Origin: JANOBJ01 sp031411575
GTDB taxonomy: Bacteria; Pseudomonadota; Gammaproteobacteria; Burkholderiales; Burkholderiaceae_C
Assembly (NCBI GenBank): GCA_031411575.1
Contig: JANOBJ010000042.1
Location: forward strand, 1-14,012
Direction: 5' to 3'
Length of the DNA: 14,012 nucleotides
Of this stretch, positions 11,598 through 14,012 are shown in pieces. Each line of letters starts with the position of its first letter. Within the stretch, counting starts at the first letter, position 1. The notes beneath the pieces were generated by a model. The model ran no database searches, was not told the DNA's origin, and worked only from the letters and a program-made list of their open reading frames with translations. A program made the translations under genes and the position numbers.

Positions 11598-13223
11598 TCA
11601 ATTCGGCGCATTTAATCCGCTTTTTTGGTCGGGTTGCAGCACATACCGGACGGCCAACGCGCTAAAAGCCGCCAATTGCGGATCCACGCCGGTCTCTTCG
11701 GCCAGCAGGTGTGCTACCGCTGGTGCGATGGCATCAGCCGCGCGGGCGTCCAGGAACAGCAATCGGCTACGGCGCGCGAGCATGTCCTCTACGGTGCGGG
11801 CGTACTCGTGGCGGGCGGCGAATCGCACCATCGCTTCGCTCAGACCCGGCGCCAGCTCGCGATCGGCACCAGGCAAGGCGCATACGGAGGCGCCTTCGCT
11901 GCCGTAGGCGGACAGCCCCGGCACCGCAGTGAGCGACCGGGCGCCAGAGCGGCCAACAGCATCCGCCCCCACCAATTGCAAGTTAGTGGTCACTCCATCA
12001 TTTGCCTTGGTCAGCAGTGAGGCTTCAAAGCAGCGCGCCAGCACGTCTTCGGCCATGGCGCGGTAGGTGGTCCATTTGCCGCCGGTCACCGTCACCAGGC
12101 CACTTTTGCTGACCAGCACCGTGTGTTCGCGGCTCAGGCCCTTGGTGTTGTCGCCCTCGTCGTCGGGCGGCTTGACCAGCGGGCGCAGGCCCACCCAGAT
12201 GCTTTTGACGTCCGCTCGGGTGGGGGCGCGCTGCAGGTAGCGGGCCGATTCACCGAGGATGAACGCAATTTCGTCCTCAAACGCGTCGGGTTCACGCGCA
12301 AGGTCGTGGCGCGGCGTGTCGGTGGTACCCAAAATGAGCTTACCCAGCCAGGGCACGGCGAACAGCACGCGCCCGTCGGCGGTTTTGGGTACCAGCAAGG
12401 CGTGATCGGTTGGCAAAAATGACTGATCCACTACCAGGTGCACGCCCTGGCTGGGCGCCACCATGGGCTTGACGGGGCGGCCAATGGCCTCGCCGTCTTT
12501 CTGGCGAAACTCATCCACCCAGACCCCGGCAGCATTGATCACACAGCGCGCGCGCAGGGCAAAGTCGCGTCCAGTCTCGCGGTCCTGCACCGCCAGGCCC
12601 GCCACCCGGCCGCCCTCATGCAGCAGCCCGGTGGCCGCGCAGTAATTGACCAGCAGTGCGCCGCGCGTGGCGGCGGTGCGTGCCAGCGCCAGCGCGAGCC
12701 GCGCGTCGTCAAACTGGCCGTCCCAGTACTTGACGCCGCCCTTCAGGCCCACCGACTGGATATTGGGCAGCAGTTTGAGCGTGGCATCGCGGCTCAGGAA
12801 CTCCGTGGCGCCCAGGCCCGCGCTGCCGGCGAGTGCGTCGTACATCTTCAGGCCGATGCCATAGAACGGCGTTTCCCAGAACTTGTATGACGGCATCACA
12901 AAGGGCAGCGGCTGCGCCAGATGGGGCGCATTGGCCAGCAAGGTGGTGCGCTCGTGCAGCGCTTCGCGCACCAGCGCCACGTTGCCCTGCGCCAGGTACC
13001 GCACCCCGCCGTGCACAAGCTTGGTGGCGCGCGACGAGGTGCCCTTGGCGAAATCATGCGATTCCACCAACACGACCGAGAAGCCCCGCGCCGCCGCGTC
13101 CAGCGCCACGCCCAGACCGGTCGCGCCGCCGCCGATGATCGCCACATCGTAGGTACGCGGCTCAGCCAGCCGCGCCATGATGTCGGGGCGCCGCGTGAAC
13201 AACAGGTCAGGTTGGATCGACAT
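11598..13223 (-). CDS. glpD: FAD-dependent glycerol-3-phosphate dehydrogenase
   Basis: 541 residues, within the normal range. The N-terminus has the FAD dinucleotide fold YDVAIIGGGATGLGVALDAA (about 25-44), the acidic end of the second strand VVLVES (about 50-55) and GTSSRATKLVHGGVRYL, typical of this family. INAAGVWVDEF and LVTVTGGKWTTYRAMAEDVL are the later conserved blocks. The membrane-associated enzyme oxidises glycerol-3-phosphate to dihydroxyacetone phosphate and passes electrons to quinone. The chosen ATG has no clear ribosome site, and an ATG 15 codons in (MARLAEPRT) is also possible. It lies 140 nt after the solute-binding protein gene, consistent with a glycerol-use operon. Confidence 0.95.
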   Translation of the reverse strand: MSIQPDLLFTRRPDIMARLAEPRTYDVAIIGGGATGLGVALDAAARGFSVVLVESHDFAKGTSSRATKLVHGGVRYLAQGNVALVREALHERTTLLANAPHLAQPLPFVMPSYKFWETPFYGIGLKMYDALAGSAGLGATEFLSRDATLKLLPNIQSVGLKGGVKYWDGQFDDARLALALARTAATRGALLVNYCAATGLLHEGGRVAGLAVQDRETGRDFALRARCVINAAGVWVDEFRQKDGEAIGRPVKPMVAPSQGVHLVVDQSFLPTDHALLVPKTADGRVLFAVPWLGKLILGTTDTPRHDLAREPDAFEDEIAFILGESARYLQRAPTRADVKSIWVGLRPLVKPPDDEGDNTKGLSREHTVLVSKSGLVTVTGGKWTTYRAMAEDVLARCFEASLLTKANDGVTTNLQLVGADAVGRSGARSLTAVPGLSAYGSEGASVCALPGADRELAPGLSEAMVRFAARHEYARTVEDMLARRSRLLFLDARAADAIAPAVAHLLAEETGVDPQLAAFSALAVRYVLQPDQKSGLNAPN

Positions 13224-13296
13224 AGGGCATCAGTGGCGGCGCTGGCGCCCGGCACGCCGGTGCGAGCAATAAGCGTGCGCAGACAGCCGCAGGGGA

Positions 13297-13325
13297 GGCC
13301 GTGTGGCGAACCCGCGCACACGGCC
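13297..13325 (-). repeat. Perfect 9-bp hairpin upstream of glpD
   Basis: GGCCGTGTG (13297-13305) and CACACGGCC (13317-13325) are exact complements around an 11-nt loop. It sits in the 140-nt gap between the transporter gene and glpD, with no T-tract, so partial attenuation or mRNA stabilisation fits better than full termination. Confidence 0.55.
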
Positions 13326-13331
13326 ATCGTC

Positions 13332-13355
13332 GGCAGGGGTTGCAGCCCCGGCTGC
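13332..13355 (-). repeat. GC-rich hairpin just after the solute-binding protein gene
   Basis: GGCAG (13332-13336) and GGGG pair with CCCC and CTGCC (ending 13355), 8 nt after the stop codon in transcript direction. It is followed within 6 nt by the 9-bp hairpin at 13297-13325. Tandem hairpins after a solute-binding protein gene commonly protect that highly expressed mRNA segment; this is inferred. Confidence 0.5.
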
Positions 13356-13363
13356 CCACCCGT

Positions 13364-14012
13364 TCAGCGGACTTTGCCCGCCTTCCACGCATCCAGCAGC
13401 GTCTGGTAGGCGATGGTTTCACCCTTGGGCTTCTCGTTGGCCAGCTTGGCCCACGGCGCGCCCTTGTCGCTCAGGTACTGCTTGGGGTCACCCTTGGGGT
13501 TGAGCTTGGGCGCGCACTTGGCCATGCCCGCGCGCTCAAGGCGGCCCATCACGTCGTCCATTTCCTCGGCCAGCGTGTCCATCGCAGCTTGCGGCGTTTT
13601 CTCGCCGGTGACCGCCTGCGCCACGTTCTTCCACCACAGCTGTGCCAGCTTCGGGTAGTCGGGCACGTTGGTGCCAGTGGGCGTCCACGCCACGCGGGCG
13701 GGGCTGCGGTAGAACTCCACCAGGCCACCGAGCTTGGGCGCCATCTCGGTCATGGCGGCTGACTGGATGTCGGATTCGCGGATCGGCGTCAGGCCGACGA
13801 TGGTCTTCTTCAGGCTGGTGGTCTTCGCGGTGATGAACTGCGCGTACAGCCAGGCAGCAGCCGTCTTGTTCGCGTCATGCTCGGCAAAGAACGTCCATGA
13901 GCCGACATCCTGGTAGCCGTTTTGCATGCCCTGCTTCCAGTACGGGCCGTTCGGGCCAGGCGCCATGCGCCACTTTGGCGTGCCGTCGGCGTTAACCACC
14001 GGCAGGCCGGGT
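13364..14012 (-). CDS. Solute-binding protein of a carbohydrate/glycerol ABC transporter, C-terminal part
   Basis: 216 codons are visible and the frame stays open to the window edge, so the 5' end with signal peptide is outside. Landmarks are ADGTPKWRMAPGPNGPYWKQ, DVGSWTFFAEHDANKTAAAW, LVEFYRSPARVAWTPTGTNV and the end NEKPKGETIAYQTLLDAWKA GKVR. Family 1 extracellular binding proteins have such C-terminal helices, and this C-terminus resembles the GlpV binding protein of the rhizobial glycerol transporter GlpSTPQV. The periplasmic protein would deliver substrate to an inner-membrane ABC importer. Its place directly before glpD supports glycerol or a glycerol-phosphate as substrate, but binding specificity cannot be read here. 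Confidence 0.85.
   Translation of the reverse strand, partial: PGLPVVNADGTPKWRMAPGPNGPYWKQGMQNGYQDVGSWTFFAEHDANKTAAAWLYAQFITAKTTSLKKTIVGLTPIRESDIQSAAMTEMAPKLGGLVEFYRSPARVAWTPTGTNVPDYPKLAQLWWKNVAQAVTGEKTPQAAMDTLAEEMDDVMGRLERAGMAKCAPKLNPKGDPKQYLSDKGAPWAKLANEKPKGETIAYQTLLDAWKAGKVR

Noticed and set aside
11332..11907. Plus-strand frame of 191 codons entering glpD from the spacer
   Set aside because: Over half is antisense to glpD, and the part in the spacer lacks any protein signature or ribosome site.

Overview
The window most likely comes from the chromosome of a betaproteobacterium, order Burkholderiales, probably family Comamonadaceae. This rests on the gene order (infA between secY and rpmJ), the betaproteobacterial character of RpoA, S14 and S4, the high GC content, and a short AT-rich dyad of the TTGCTA...TAGCAA type in an intergenic space, which I associate with Comamonadaceae. 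The genus cannot be fixed from the sequence. Every gene I can support reads on the minus strand, so transcription runs from high to low coordinates.

Layout in transcription order. (1) 13364-14012: the C-terminal 216 residues of a periplasmic solute-binding protein of a carbohydrate/glycerol ABC transporter. (2) 11598-13223: glpD, FAD-dependent glycerol-3-phosphate dehydrogenase; together these look like the end of a glycerol uptake and oxidation operon. (3) 11162-11597: a spacer rich in inverted repeats. (4) 10535-11161: a five-helix inner-membrane protein of unknown function, ending in a Rho-independent terminator. (5) 10283 down to 1387: an uninterrupted spc-alpha ribosomal operon: rplN, rplX, rplE, rpsN, rpsH, rplF, rplR, rpsE, rpmD, rplO, secY, infA, rpmJ, rpsM, rpsK, rpsD, rpoA, rplQ. 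(6) 1291-1367: an initiator tRNA-fMet only 19 nt after rplQ, followed by a hairpin and a terminator. (7) 721-1237: a gene-free stretch with several dyads. (8) 1-720: the N-terminal 240 residues of an exported DUF11-type surface protein.

The ribosomal cluster supplies 50S and 30S proteins, the SecY translocon, IF-1 and the RNA polymerase alpha subunit, with an initiator tRNA attached: a compact translation, export and transcription module. Spacers in the spc part are 6-36 nt. From rpsK onward they widen to 82-101 nt, and each contains a strong hairpin.

The least ordinary points are at the operon edges. The rpsQ end of the S10 operon is not upstream of rplN. Instead a textbook sigma-70 promoter (TTGACC, 17 bp, CATAAT) lies inside the terminator of the unknown membrane-protein gene. 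A second perfect TATAAT box sits right after the rplQ stop, in front of tRNA-fMet. I did not find a clearly novel multi-gene system. Most of the window is core housekeeping sequence.
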